The notes: generated by a model from the letters alone, not told the origin. Shown: positions 42,677 to 52,035, counted from the first letter of the stretch. The stretch: DNA of 64,000 nt from Novosphingobium resinovorum (GCF_027922145.1 NZ_BSFC01000013.1:23741-87740), one strand, 5' to 3'. Program-made: numbers and translations.

Positions 42677-43657
42677 TCAGACGGCGATGCCGGCGACTTC
42701 GCGCGCCAGCGGTTCCAGGGCCTCGAGCACCGATGTGTCGAGCACCACCGATGCGGCGGCGACGTTCTGTTCCAGGCGCGTGCGGTTGCGGGTGCCGGGG
42801 ATCGGCGAGATCGCCACGCCCAGTTCGCGCGCCTTGGCATAAAGCCAGGCGATCGCAACTTGCGCCGAAGTCACGCCCAGACCGGTGGCGATACCGTCGA
42901 TGGTCGCGACGAGGCGCATGTTCGCGTCCCGGTTTTCAGGCGAGAAGCGCGGGAAGTGGTTGCGGGCATCCCCACTGCCGATGGCCTCAGCAAATGCCTG
43001 CCCGGTGAGCATGCCGCGCCCGAGCGGCGAATAGGGAACCACCGTCACGCCCAGTTCGGCGGCAACGGGCACGACCTCGGCCTCGATCGAGCGCGTGAAG
43101 ATCGACCATTCCGACTGCAGCGCGGCAATCGGATGGATCGCGTGCGCCTCCCGCAGTTCCTCTGCCGAGACCGCCGACAGCGCGATCGCCCGCACTTTTC
43201 CGGCCTCGACAAGCTGGGCCATCGCTCCGATGGATTCGGCCAGCGGCACGTCGGCGCTGCGGCGGTGCATGTAGTAGAGGTCGATCACATCAACCCCTAG
43301 CCGCCCGAGCGAGGCATCGGCCGCCTTGCGGATGAATTCGGGCCTGTTATCGAGACTCCAGTCGTCGGGCGTTTCGGGTGTGCGGGCATAGCCGAATTTG
43401 GTGGCGACCACGGCCCGGTCGCGGTTGGCCTTTACGAACGGCGCGAGAAACCGCTCGTTTTCGCCCATGCCGTAGACGTCGGCGGTATCGAACATCGTCA
43501 CGCCCAGTTCGAGCGCGCGGTCGAGGGTCGCGTAGGCCTCTGACTCGTTGGTCTCGCCGTAGAACTCGCTCATGCCCATGCAACCGAGGCCCTGGGTGCC
43601 GATTGCGGGGCCGCCGTCGCCAAGGACGATCCGGGGAAGCACATTTTCGCCTGTCAT
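42677..43657 (-). CDS. Aldo/keto reductase
   Basis: 326-aa NADPH-dependent aldo/keto reductase with a complete barrel. Catalytic residues are visible: Asp and Tyr in MFDTADVYGMGENE, Lys in VATKFGYARTPE, His in DLYYMHRRSADVPLAESIGA. Cofactor loops YSPLGRGMLTGQAF and SPIPGTRNRTRLEQNVAAAS are present. The start at 43657 has GGAG 7 nt upstream (MTGENVLP); the frame is open 27 bp farther. Divergent from a MerR regulator, with a MerR-style promoter between, so it is the probable target of that regulator. Physiological substrate unknown; possibly stress-generated aldehydes or quinones. Confidence 0.92.
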   Translation of the reverse strand: MTGENVLPRIVLGDGGPAIGTQGLGCMGMSEFYGETNESEAYATLDRALELGVTMFDTADVYGMGENERFLAPFVKANRDRAVVATKFGYARTPETPDDWSLDNRPEFIRKAADASLGRLGVDVIDLYYMHRRSADVPLAESIGAMAQLVEAGKVRAIALSAVSAEELREAHAIHPIAALQSEWSIFTRSIEAEVVPVAAELGVTVVPYSPLGRGMLTGQAFAEAIGSGDARNHFPRFSPENRDANMRLVATIDGIATGLGVTSAQVAIAWLYAKARELGVAISPIPGTRNRTRLEQNVAAASVVLDTSVLEALEPLAREVAGIAV

Positions 43658-43686
43658 GAATCTACTCCAAAAGTTGACCGGCATGA

Positions 43687-43717
43687 CCTATAAGTGTGGA
43701 GTATGGTCCATGGTCAA
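43687..43717 (-). promoter_or_regulatory. MerR-type promoter with 19-bp spacer for the aldo/keto reductase
   Basis: On the minus strand TTGACC (43717-43712) and TATAGG (43692-43687) are separated by 19 bp, longer than the usual 17. A GACC...GGTC dyad (43685-43708) lies inside. An overlong spacer with a central dyad is the hallmark of promoters activated by MerR-family regulators, and a MerR gene is divergent from it. Confidence 0.65.
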
Positions 43718-43726
43718 GAGCCTTTG

Positions 43727-44122
43727 ATGCTGATTTCCCAGTTCGCCCTAACCACCGGCCTGTCGGTCGATACGGTTCGTTTCTACGTCAACAAGGGCCT
43801 GCTGAAGCCCGAGCGAAGCGCCAAGGGCGGCGCCAATCCTTATCAAGTATTCACGCAGGATGACGTGACTGCGGCGCAGATGATCCGCCTGCAGCAATCC
43901 CTCGGATACTCGCTGGCGGAAATACGCGCCCTGGGCGACGAGTACCGCCGCGGCGCTGGCTCGGCGCAGCGCACGGCCGAAATCCTGCGCAGCCAGATTG
44001 CCCGGCTCCAGGAACGGCGCACCGAACTCGATGCCGCGCTGGCATTCCTGGAGGCGAAAGTGGAGTGGGTGGAGGCAGGCCGGCCGGGTGCGGCGCCTCA
44101 GCCGGGCATCTGCCACTGTTGA
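43727..44122 (+). CDS. MerR-family transcriptional regulator
   Basis: 131-aa MerR regulator. The winged HTH is complete (LISQFALTTGLSVDTVRFYV, NKGLLKPERSAKGGANPYQV, FTQDDVTAAQMIRLQQSLGY), followed by a coiled-coil dimerisation helix (about 75-115). The C-terminal tail is short and ends GICHC; this Cys-x-Cys-like end could bind metal or sense redox, but that is speculative. The ATG at 43727 is chosen by homology. It shares the divergent promoter region with the aldo/keto reductase; its 3' end overlaps the convergent SDR gene by 25 bp. Confidence 0.9.
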   Translation: MLISQFALTTGLSVDTVRFYVNKGLLKPERSAKGGANPYQVFTQDDVTAAQMIRLQQSLGYSLAEIRALGDEYRRGAGSAQRTAEILRSQIARLQERRTELDAALAFLEAKVEWVEAGRPGAAPQPGICHC

Positions 44123-45138
44123 GCGTCGGCTAATTCGGCAAGCCCTTCTGCCACCGAGACTTGCGGCGCATATCCCAGTTCGCGCCGCGCCTTCGCAATG
44201 CCCAGCGTGACCTCCACCGCCATCGTCGCGAGATCCTGCCGCGTGACCGGCGGTTTGATCCGCCCGCCCGAGAGCATAGCCAGCCCTTCTCCGATCCGGG
44301 CGATGCTGCGCACCAGCCATGACGGTACTTCCCTGGTGGGAGCCGCGATGCCCTGGGTCTCCAGAATGCGGGTCACGAGGCTGCGGAATATCATCGGCTC
44401 GCCGTCGGTGATGAAGTAGGCCTCGCCGCTCCGGCCTTTGCGCAAGGCAAGGTCAATCCCGTGGCAGGCGTTGGCCACATGCGTCGCCGAAGTCAGGTAG
44501 TGCCCCCCGTCGATCCACGCCATCTGGCCGGAACGCGCCGCCGCAGTCAGGATCGGGAGCGCCGTCGTGTCGTCCCGTCCCCAGACGAACCGGGGCCGCA
44601 CGGCCACGACCCCAAGCCCCTCGCCCGCCGCTGCGAGTGCGATGCGCTCGGCTTCAGCTTTCGTGCGCGAATAGGCGCCGGGAAACCGCTTTGGGAACGG
44701 ATGGCTTTCATCGACGCACACCAGCGGTCTCCCGTCGAGAAGGACGGATTCGGTGCTGATGTGAACAGCGCGCTTCACGCCGGCCTTGCGGGCGGCTGTA
44801 AAGACGGCGCGCGTGCCCTCGACGTTGACCGCTTGATGGTCCGGCGTCTCCGGGCCGTGCCCGGTATGGGCAGCCGCGTGGACCAGAGCAGCGCAGCCAG
44901 CCATCGCTTGTGGGAGATGCGGATCGTCAAGGCGCCCTTCGACCGGCCTTGCCCCCAGTTTGCGAACCACGTCCGCGGCCTCCGGTGAGCGCACCAGCGC
45001 GGCCACCGGCGCACCAGCCGAGACGAAATGACGGATGAGATTGCGGCCGAGATAACCGCTGCCGCCCGTCAGGAAAACGGGCGCGTCTGGAGAAGGAAGA
45101 AAGGCACGGCTGCCTCCCTCCGCGATGCGGTCGGTCAT
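44098..45138 (-). CDS. NAD-dependent epimerase/dehydratase family protein (extended SDR)
   Basis: 346-aa extended short-chain dehydrogenase. The NAD-binding Gly motif VFLTGGSGYLGRNLIRHFVS (about residues 21-40) and the catalytic Tyr/Lys pair in AYSRTKAEAERIALAA are present, with VKRAVHISTESVLLDGRPLV before them. It resembles the 3beta-HSD/flavonol reductase-like subgroup that acts on hydroxy/keto or sugar-nucleotide substrates. The ATG at 45138 follows the TetR gene by 35 bp, so the two are probably one transcript and the TetR protein a local repressor. Substrate unknown. Confidence 0.87.
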   Translation of the reverse strand: MTDRIAEGGSRAFLPSPDAPVFLTGGSGYLGRNLIRHFVSAGAPVAALVRSPEAADVVRKLGARPVEGRLDDPHLPQAMAGCAALVHAAAHTGHGPETPDHQAVNVEGTRAVFTAARKAGVKRAVHISTESVLLDGRPLVCVDESHPFPKRFPGAYSRTKAEAERIALAAAGEGLGVVAVRPRFVWGRDDTTALPILTAAARSGQMAWIDGGHYLTSATHVANACHGIDLALRKGRSGEAYFITDGEPMIFRSLVTRILETQGIAAPTREVPSWLVRSIARIGEGLAMLSGGRIKPPVTRQDLATMAVEVTLGIAKARRELGYAPQVSVAEGLAELADAQQWQMPG

Positions 45139-45173
45139 GATGGGGTGTCGCTTTCTTTTGTTAGGGAAATTCG

Positions 45174-45740
45174 TCAGCCGGCCCGCGTCGAAGCCAGCCA
45201 TCGGATGTCGCCAAGCAGCGCATCGCGCTCGGCTTCGGGCCATTGATGATAGTCGAGGGATTCGAGGAGCTTGAGCCCCTCCAGCGCCAGATAGGCCAGC
45301 ATCGGGCCGCGCGCGCCATCCGCCTCGGCGCGGATGCGGGTGATGACCACGCTCTGGTTCTCCTGGATCGCCGCGCGCAAGTTCTGGTCCTGCGCAAGCG
45401 CGGCGCAGATGTTCAGCGCTGCCGCGCGGAACGCATCGGGAAACGGCTGCGCCGCCGCGGCGATGCGCCCGTGAAGCGTGCGGTTCTCGGGAGCATCGCA
45501 GGATTCCGCCGCAGCCTCGTTGAAGGCATTGTCGCGCGCCACGGCACGCTGGACCATAGCTTCGAGCAGCGCCTGCTTCGACCCATAGTCATACACGACG
45601 CTGCCCTTGCTGATGCCCGCTTCCCGCGCCACGCCCTCGAGCGTCAGACGCGCGGCGCCGACACCGGCGACGACCGCCTCGGCAGCATCGAGAACCCGGT
45701 CCCGATCGATAGATTTCTTGCGACCCACACTGCCATCCAT
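45174..45740 (-). CDS. TetR-family transcriptional regulator
   Basis: 188-aa TetR repressor: HTH at about residues 12-58 (RVLDAAEAVVAGVGAARLTL, EGVAREAGISKGSVVYDYGS, KQALLEAMVQRA) and a helical ligand domain resembling the TetR_C_33-like group. It lies upstream of an SDR-type gene in the same orientation, suggesting autoregulation and control of that gene. The 54-bp space before its start is AT-rich and could contain the operator, but no convincing palindrome was seen. Confidence 0.9.
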   Translation of the reverse strand: MDGSVGRKKSIDRDRVLDAAEAVVAGVGAARLTLEGVAREAGISKGSVVYDYGSKQALLEAMVQRAVARDNAFNEAAAESCDAPENRTLHGRIAAAAQPFPDAFRAAALNICAALAQDQNLRAAIQENQSVVITRIRAEADGARGPMLAYLALEGLKLLESLDYHQWPEAERDALLGDIRWLASTRAG

Positions 45741-45794
45741 TTTTATCTGACTGGATGGATATAAATTAGACGGCAGCGCGGCGTCAACCTGCTT

Positions 45795-47600
45795 TCAGCG
45801 GGCGATTGCGTAGCCCTGCATACCGCGCGGGTTGGCGGCTGCGCGAAGCAATCCCCCCGCTCTCGCATCGAAGGCACAGGCCGAAAGCCGCCCTTCGGAC
45901 CACGGACCGCCGACCTGAAGCGCGTGACCGCGCCGCACAAGATCGGCGCGCGCGACTTCGGAAAAGCGGCTCTCCACGGTCAGGGTACCTAGGTCCGCCT
46001 CGCGCGGCCAGAAACTCGCCAGCATATGGTCGGTGTGGAAAGCGGGGGTCTCGATCGCGGCTTGCAGCGGGCGGCCATGGACCACGTGCGCCAGCCAGAG
46101 CAGCAGCGACCATTGCTCCTGCTGGTCGCCGCCCGGCGTGCCGAAGGCAAGGTAGGGGCGTCCGTCGCGATAGGCCATCGACGGCGTCAGCGTCGTGCGC
46201 GGACGGGTGCGCGGGCGGAGCGAACTGGGCAGTCCCTCGGCCAGCCAGAACATCTGCATGCGCGTTCCCAGCGCGAAACCCAGGCCCGGTATCGCCGGGC
46301 TCGATTGCAGCCAGCCGCCCGACGGTGTCGCCGAGACCATGTTGCCCCAGCGGTCCACCACGTCGACATGGCAAGTATCGCCGCGCTGGTGCCGATCGAT
46401 CGCTGTTCCGCGCTCCCCCGCCATCGTCGGTTCGCCGCCGCCGATCGACGTGCCCGCTTCGCCCCGGCGGCGTACCGGAGGCAGTTGCGGAAGAACCCCG
46501 CCGGGCGCGCCCGGGCGCAGTTCCCCGCTCGCCTCCTGCCCGATCAGTGCGCGGCGTTCTGCGGCATAACCCTCGCTCAGCAGGACGCTCAGCACATCGC
46601 CGCCCAGCCCTTCCCCGTACCAGGCATCGCGATCGGCCATGGCGAGCTTGACGGCCTCGGTCACCGTATGGACGTATTCAGGCGATTCCGGCGGCATCGC
46701 GGCGATGTCCATGCCCTTGAGTATCTGCAGCGCCTGCAGCATCGCCGGACCCTGGCTCCAACTGCCGCACTTGAATAGGGTGTGGTCGCCGTGTTCGATG
46801 GACAACGGCGCCTCGATCGGCGGGCGCCATCCGGCCATGTCGTCGCCGCGCAGCAGGCCGCCGTGGCGACGCCCGCTGCTGTCCATCGCCTCGGCATTGC
46901 GGCAGTAGGCGTCGATCGTCTCGGCCACATGGCCTTCGTACCAGTAGGCCAGCGCCGCCTCGATCTGAGTTTCCCGGTCGGCGCCCGCCGCTTCGGCATG
47001 GGCGAGCAGCCCCTCGTAGAAATCCGCGAGCACCGGATTGGCGAACAGCGTACCCGCGGTGGGCACATCGCCACCGGGAAGGAACAGCGACGCGGAGCTT
47101 TGCCACTCCTTCCGGAAGAGCGGCGCGACCGATGCGATGGCTGCAACGGCACCTGCGAGGATCGGGTGACCGGCGCGGGCATAATGGATCGCCGGCTCCA
47201 GCACGTCGCGCAGGCGCATCGTCCCATGATCGCGCAGCATCGTGACCCAGGCGCCGAAAGCGCCCGGAACGCAGGCCGCGAGCAACCCCGTGCCGGGGAT
47301 CATGTCGAGGCCGAGCGCGGTGAAGGCCGCGATGTCGGCTGCGGCCGGAGATGGCGCCTGCCCGCAGATTACGGTAGGCGCGGGATCGCCCGCCCGCGCG
47401 ACGAGGATCGGCACGTCACCGCCCGGCCCGTTGAGGTGCGGCTCCACGACCTGCAGCGTGAAGCCTGCGGCGGCAGCGGCATCGAAGGCATTTCCGCCTG
47501 CCTCCAGCATCCGCATGCCGACCGCGCTGGCAATCCAGTGGGTGGACGCGACCGCGCCGAAAGTCCCGCAAAGTTCCGGCCGTGCGGTGAAATGCGACAT
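45795..47600 (-). CDS. Gamma-glutamyltransferase family protein
   Basis: 601-aa member of the gamma-glutamyltranspeptidase (Ntn-hydrolase) family. The N-terminal part GAVASTHWIASAVGMRMLEA, GGNAFDAAAAAGFTLQVVEP is typical. The processing/nucleophile Thr is probably in RGDTCHVDVVDRWGNMVSAT (about residue 409), followed by RPRTTLTPSMAYRDGRPYLA and FGTPGGDQQEQWS. No signal peptide is visible at MSHFTARPELCGTFG, so it may be cytoplasmic, unlike the classical periplasmic enzyme. Many such proteins cleave gamma-glutamyl amides or act as acylases. It is last in a minus-strand run with a receptor, a flavin monooxygenase and a hydrolase, suggesting a catabolic role. Confidence 0.88.
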   Translation of the reverse strand: MSHFTARPELCGTFGAVASTHWIASAVGMRMLEAGGNAFDAAAAAGFTLQVVEPHLNGPGGDVPILVARAGDPAPTVICGQAPSPAAADIAAFTALGLDMIPGTGLLAACVPGAFGAWVTMLRDHGTMRLRDVLEPAIHYARAGHPILAGAVAAIASVAPLFRKEWQSSASLFLPGGDVPTAGTLFANPVLADFYEGLLAHAEAAGADRETQIEAALAYWYEGHVAETIDAYCRNAEAMDSSGRRHGGLLRGDDMAGWRPPIEAPLSIEHGDHTLFKCGSWSQGPAMLQALQILKGMDIAAMPPESPEYVHTVTEAVKLAMADRDAWYGEGLGGDVLSVLLSEGYAAERRALIGQEASGELRPGAPGGVLPQLPPVRRRGEAGTSIGGGEPTMAGERGTAIDRHQRGDTCHVDVVDRWGNMVSATPSGGWLQSSPAIPGLGFALGTRMQMFWLAEGLPSSLRPRTRPRTTLTPSMAYRDGRPYLAFGTPGGDQQEQWSLLLWLAHVVHGRPLQAAIETPAFHTDHMLASFWPREADLGTLTVESRFSEVARADLVRRGHALQVGGPWSEGRLSACAFDARAGGLLRAAANPRGMQGYAIAR

Positions 47601-47730
47601 CGTTGTATTCCTGTTCAAGTCGTTCGAGGCGAAGGGGTATGGGAGGCTGCCGGGCGCGACGTCAGGCAGGTGAGGAACAGGGTGAAGGACGCGGTATCCC
47701 GCCAGTTCCGGGCCATCTCGAGCGCTCCGT

Positions 47731-49869
47731 TCACATCTTGAACGAAAGTGAGGCCATGACGCGGGCGGGCATGCCCGGTGCGCCCAAGCCCTCGCCCACG
47801 GTGAACACGTCGGCGGTGAACTCGTTGTAGTACTTGGCGTTGAAGATGTTCTCGCCCCGCACCGCGACTTCCCAGCGGCCGTCGGGCGCGCCGAGCGAGG
47901 CCCGCAGGTTGACGATGTCGTAAGCCTTCTGGCGCGATGTGTTCAGGATGTTCCAGTAGAACTTGCCCATGTGGCTGTAATCGCCGCGCAGGCCGAGTTC
48001 GAGGGTGTCGGACACCGGAATCCGGTAGTCGATGCTGCCGTTCGCGGTGACCGAAGGCGCATTAGGCACCGTCAGCCCGTCTACCGGCACGAAGCTGTAG
48101 AGCGCATCGGCATCCTTCCAGCGCGAATGGAGCCAGCCGCCGGATGCGGAGAAGGTCAGCCCGGTGACCGGGCGATAGGACACCCCACCCTCGACGCCGT
48201 AGCTGACCGAGCGGCCGATGTTGGTGACTTCCTCGCTGATCGCACCGTCGTCGTTGACGAACTGGGTCTCGAACTGGCGGCGCTTGTAGTCGATGTAGTA
48301 GCCCGCAAGCTCGAAGGTCAGGCTGCGCCCGAGCGCCGATCCCTTGATCCCCGCCTCATAGCTGGTGGCGCGTTCGGACTTGTAGGCGCCGCCGGTTCCG
48401 GTCGTGACGTTGACGCGGCCCGGCTCGACGCCCTGCGCCAGGTTGGCGTAGACCATGACATCCGGGGCCACGTCGTAGGACAGCGTGATCTTGGGCAGTA
48501 CGGTCGTGTCATTGACGTTCACGGACAGCGGCACGTTGTAGTCCCGGCCGGTAAAGGCGCTGCGGGCGACACGCAGACCCGCGCCGATGTGGAGGCTGCC
48601 GATACGGTAGTTGGCGGTGGCGAAGGCGGCGTATTGCCGCTCGATCGTGTCCCCGTTGTTGTAGTTCTCGATGAACTGCGGGCCGCCCGCATCAGGGCCG
48701 ACCATCAGGTCGAGATTGTTGGTCATCCCGCGATTGTCGACCGCCGCGTAATAGGCGCCGACCAGCCAGTCGAACGGCCCGGAACCCGACGACGCGAGCC
48801 GCAGTTCCTGCGTGAACACGCTCGCCTTGTCGCGATCCCCGTTGAAGGCGGTGATGCCGTCGGCCGAGCTGTAGTCGAGATCCCAGCGCAACTGGTTCTT
48901 GCGGCGGGTATAGGACGTCACGTTGGTCAGTTCGACTGTGCCCAGATCGTAGGCAACGCTGAGGATGCCGCCGTCGACCCGGCGCTTGTTCATGACGTCG
49001 GTGTTGTAGTCGACCGTACGGCGATAGGCGGCGCTGCCGTCGGTTTCGGGGGCGGTGACATAGACGTTGCCGCCGTTGCTCAGTTCGTTGTGCCGGTAGC
49101 TGAACTGGACGTCGAGCGCATCGGTGGGCTGCCAGCCGATGGCGATGCGGGTGCCCCATTCGGTGCCCTTATCGGGATTTCCGCCCAGCAGGGTATTGGC
49201 GATGTAGCCACCCGTGCGGTTGTAGTAACCCGATGCGCGAACCGCGAAGCCGTCGGCAAGCGGGGCATTGACCGCCGCGAAGGCGTTCACGGTATCGAAG
49301 CCGCCGTATTCGACACGTGCCTCGCCGCCGTAAACATCGGTGGGCTTCTTCAGGACGTACTTGATGGCGCCGCCGATGTTGCTGCCGCCGTAAAGGGTGC
49401 CTTGCGGCCCCTTGAGAATCTCGATGCGCTCGACATCCTCGACCGAGGCAGACTGGTCGGTGAAGTTCTGCACGTCGTCGATGTAGAAACCAACGCCCTG
49501 CGTGTTGCCGAAGGCGCCGACGCCGCGGATCACGACGTTGGGCTCGTTGTCCTGCCGCCGGTTGAGGATGATGTTCGGGGTCTGCCGTCCGAGGTCGTTG
49601 AGCGATGAAATGCCGGCATCGCGGATGGTGTCGGCGGTGATCGCGCTGATCGTCTCGGGAATGTCTAGCAAGCGCTCGTTGCGCTTGCGGGCCTGGACGA
49701 CGATCTCGCCGCCGGCTGCAGGCTCAGCGGTATCCTGCGGGATTCCCTGCGCCTTGGCGGACGGAAGCGGCATGAGTGCCAGCGTGGTGCCGGCAAGCAG
49801 AATGGCTCGTACATAGATCATAGACTGAACCCTCATGATTGAAGCCGGCGCGATCTTTCGCAGCGGCAT
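47731..49869 (-). CDS. TonB-dependent receptor (sphingomonad catabolic type)
   Basis: Outer-membrane receptor of about 712 aa. Signal peptide (IYVRAILLAGTTLALMPLPS, AKAQ), TonB box (GGEIVVQARKRNERLLDIPE), plug (PNVVIRGVGAFGNTQGVGFY, RIEILKGPQGTLYGGSNIGG, AIKYVLKKP) and a barrel ending PARVMASLSFKM. The plug wording RNERLLDIP...GPQGTLYG is typical of the large sphingomonad receptor group associated with uptake of organic substrates rather than siderophores. No Fur-like palindrome is seen upstream. The start at 49869 has AGGGAG 6 nt before it; 49836 and 49890 are alternatives. It lies in a row with catabolic enzymes. Confidence 0.9.
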   Translation of the reverse strand: MPLRKIAPASIMRVQSMIYVRAILLAGTTLALMPLPSAKAQGIPQDTAEPAAGGEIVVQARKRNERLLDIPETISAITADTIRDAGISSLNDLGRQTPNIILNRRQDNEPNVVIRGVGAFGNTQGVGFYIDDVQNFTDQSASVEDVERIEILKGPQGTLYGGSNIGGAIKYVLKKPTDVYGGEARVEYGGFDTVNAFAAVNAPLADGFAVRASGYYNRTGGYIANTLLGGNPDKGTEWGTRIAIGWQPTDALDVQFSYRHNELSNGGNVYVTAPETDGSAAYRRTVDYNTDVMNKRRVDGGILSVAYDLGTVELTNVTSYTRRKNQLRWDLDYSSADGITAFNGDRDKASVFTQELRLASSGSGPFDWLVGAYYAAVDNRGMTNNLDLMVGPDAGGPQFIENYNNGDTIERQYAAFATANYRIGSLHIGAGLRVARSAFTGRDYNVPLSVNVNDTTVLPKITLSYDVAPDVMVYANLAQGVEPGRVNVTTGTGGAYKSERATSYEAGIKGSALGRSLTFELAGYYIDYKRRQFETQFVNDDGAISEEVTNIGRSVSYGVEGGVSYRPVTGLTFSASGGWLHSRWKDADALYSFVPVDGLTVPNAPSVTANGSIDYRIPVSDTLELGLRGDYSHMGKFYWNILNTSRQKAYDIVNLRASLGAPDGRWEVAVRGENIFNAKYYNEFTADVFTVGEGLGAPGMPARVMASLSFKM

Positions 49870-49960
49870 GTGTGACTCCCTGACGGACATGCTTTCCCGC
49901 TCGCCGAAGACGCATCCTCGACGCTCGGGCCTGCCCGGCTTTCGTTTTTTGGTCTGCTTT

Positions 49961-49982
49961 CCCGCACCGTTGCCGGTGCGGG
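49961..49982. terminator. Stem-loop after the flavin monooxygenase gene
   Basis: CCCGCACCG-TTGC-CGGTGCGGG, a perfect 9-bp stem, 4 bp beyond the monooxygenase stop. There is no U-tract on the minus strand, so it may be a weak terminator or an mRNA-stability element that uncouples the receptor gene from the upstream enzymes. Confidence 0.5.
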
Positions 49983-49986
49983 CATT

Positions 49987-51210
49987 CTACGCTGCGGTGG
50001 GCACCAGCCCGGCCGCGTGGTAATCGGTGATCGTCAACGCGCTGTTGAGTTGGCGCGATTTGCGCCCGATCAACCCGAAGCGCGTGAGGATCGGCGACAG
50101 GTCCATCATCACGTTGCGCTTCCAGATCTTGGCGCGCGTGGCGGGGACCATGATGTCTGAGCCGCCGTGCGCCGTCGCCTGGTTCTGCTCGACGAAGGCG
50201 CGGGCCTTGCGCTCATAGGCGGCGAACGCCTCGCGGTGATCGTCATGCGTCGCCAGTTCGCCCGCAAGGACATAGGCGCCGACAAACGCAAGGCTCGTGC
50301 CCTGCCCCGAGAAGAACGAGGGTCCGTAGGCGGCATCCCCGACGACGCCCACCCGTCCCTTCGACCACTGCGGCATGTGGATCTGCGTCATCGAATCGAA
50401 GTAGATGTCCGCAGACTTTCGCGCTTCCGAGAGCATTTCGGGCATGATCCATCCCTGGCCGGCATACCGCGTCTGCAGGTCGCGGTGCAGGCGATCCATG
50501 TCGGTGTACTCCTCGCGCGCCGGAGCCTCGCGGCGATAGGCGAGCAGCGCGTTCATCCGCTCCGCCCCGGTCTCGTAGACCAGCGCCATGAGGCCGGGCT
50601 CATTGTAGATCACCGCCTCGCGTGACAAGCCGTGGTTGTTGGGCATCGTGAAACCGACGAAGCAGCAACCGAGGTAGCGATAGAACTGGTCGGCGGGACC
50701 GAACGCAAGGGCACGGGTCGTCGAATGCAGCCCGTCCGCCGCGATAACCAGATCGAACCTTTCCTGCCGCCCGCTGCGGAACGTCACGTCGATCCCGCCG
50801 TCGTGGTCGGCCATGGCGGTCACGCTGTCATCGAAGCGATAGGGGATCGTACCCTTCGTCATGTCATGGAGCAGGCCCGAGATGACGCCGCGCTGCACCT
50901 CAACGTCACGGCCGACGACGCCGCCGGTAATGTCTTCCTGCCGGATGCTGGAGATCACGCGGCGGGAATTGAGAAACGTCCAGCTTTGCGCGTTGATATG
51001 TTCCTCGCGCAGCGCCGGCATCAGGCCCATGCGCTCGCACACGTCGACGGCGGTGCCGCGAATGTCGATCGCATAACCGCCGCTGCGGATGGTCCCTGCC
51101 CGCTCCACGACGGTCACGTCGAAGCCGTAGCGCTCCAGCCACCATGCCAATGCCGGACCGGCGATGCTGGCGCCGCAGACCAGGACTTTGCGGGCTCTGG
51201 GCCGGATCAT
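49987..51210 (-). CDS. FAD-dependent aromatic-ring-type monooxygenase
   Basis: 407-aa flavoprotein hydroxylase of the PHBH/TetX-like group. FAD-binding GxGxxG-like start VLVCGASIAGPALAWWLERY, the RSGGYAIDIRGTAVDVCERM segment, FDLVIAADGLHSTTR (the DG motif), and WSKGRVGVVGDAAYGPSFFS, GQGTSLAFVGAYVLAGEL (second FAD motif, GDA). The protein would insert one oxygen into an aromatic or polyketide-like substrate with NAD(P)H. Next to it are an alpha/beta hydrolase upstream and a TBDR downstream in the same direction, suggesting degradation of an imported aromatic compound. Substrate not assignable. Confidence 0.9.
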   Translation of the reverse strand: MIRPRARKVLVCGASIAGPALAWWLERYGFDVTVVERAGTIRSGGYAIDIRGTAVDVCERMGLMPALREEHINAQSWTFLNSRRVISSIRQEDITGGVVGRDVEVQRGVISGLLHDMTKGTIPYRFDDSVTAMADHDGGIDVTFRSGRQERFDLVIAADGLHSTTRALAFGPADQFYRYLGCCFVGFTMPNNHGLSREAVIYNEPGLMALVYETGAERMNALLAYRREAPAREEYTDMDRLHRDLQTRYAGQGWIMPEMLSEARKSADIYFDSMTQIHMPQWSKGRVGVVGDAAYGPSFFSGQGTSLAFVGAYVLAGELATHDDHREAFAAYERKARAFVEQNQATAHGGSDIMVPATRAKIWKRNVMMDLSPILTRFGLIGRKSRQLNSALTITDYHAAGLVPTAA

Positions 51211-51258
51211 CGAAACTACTCCCTGTTACAGTTCATGGTCATGGCCGCCCGAGACCGC

Positions 51259-52035
51259 TCAGGCGTGGGCGAGCACGAAAGCGCGCACGATATCCGCCGT
51301 ACGCTGCCGGTGTTCGAGAGTGATCCCGTGCCGACTGCCCGCAAGCAGCGCGAACGAGCCACCGGGTATTGCCGCCGCGAGTTCGCGCGCCTCATCCACG
51401 CGGATGATCGGATCGCTGTCGCCGCAGATCACCAGCGTGGGTGCGGTGATCTCGCCCAGCCTGCCGGTGATGTCATGCCTATCGAGGGCCGCCATGCGCC
51501 GGGCGAAGGCCTGGGGCTCCCGCGTCACCAGAACCGCGTTGGTCTGCGCGACCAGTTCGGGCTGCAGGTCGATCGCTTCGGGGGCGATCACCGTTTCCAG
51601 CACGAAGCGCCGCACCGCCGCCGGATCGACGAGCCCCAGCGCGCCGAGGTCCGGCAGATGAAACCGGCTCCGCGCCGAGGCGGTCGCCCCGAGGATTACG
51701 CTTTTCACGCGCTCAGGGAACAGCACGGCGAACGTCATCGCCACTGCGCCTCCATAGGACGATCCGAAAAGGTGAACCCGCTCCAGCCCGCTCCCGTCGA
51801 GGAAAGCGGCAATGTCCCGTGCGTGGTCCGCCATACCGTAAGGGGTAGGTTCGCACGGGCTATCCGGGGAATCGCGCTGATCGAGCGCGATGGCCTGAAT
51901 GCCTCCTCCCAGATGCGGAGTGAACACCGCGAACTGGCTGCGATCGGCATTGCCACCGTGGAGAAGCAGAAGCGGCTCACCCTGCCCAATCCTGTCGGCG
52001 CAGAGCGGTACGGTATCGGCGATGGCTTGCCCCAT
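51259..52035 (-). CDS. Alpha/beta-fold hydrolase
   Basis: 258-aa serine hydrolase. The oxyanion region EPLLLLHGGNADRSQFAVFT, the nucleophile elbow HLFGSSYGGAVAMTFA, the acid Asp in TLVICGDSDPIIRVDEA and the His in AGSRHGITLEHRQ complete a catalytic triad. It resembles MhpC/enol-lactonase-like hydrolases that cut esters or ring-cleavage products. It precedes the flavin monooxygenase by 48 bp on the same strand, so one transcript is likely. Confidence 0.88.
   Translation of the reverse strand: MGQAIADTVPLCADRIGQGEPLLLLHGGNADRSQFAVFTPHLGGGIQAIALDQRDSPDSPCEPTPYGMADHARDIAAFLDGSGLERVHLFGSSYGGAVAMTFAVLFPERVKSVILGATASARSRFHLPDLGALGLVDPAAVRRFVLETVIAPEAIDLQPELVAQTNAVLVTREPQAFARRMAALDRHDITGRLGEITAPTLVICGDSDPIIRVDEARELAAAIPGGSFALLAGSRHGITLEHRQRTADIVRAFVLAHA

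Noticed and set aside
47971..49608. 545-codon plus-strand frame opposite the catabolic-type receptor
   Set aside because: Antisense shadow; no start context or domain.
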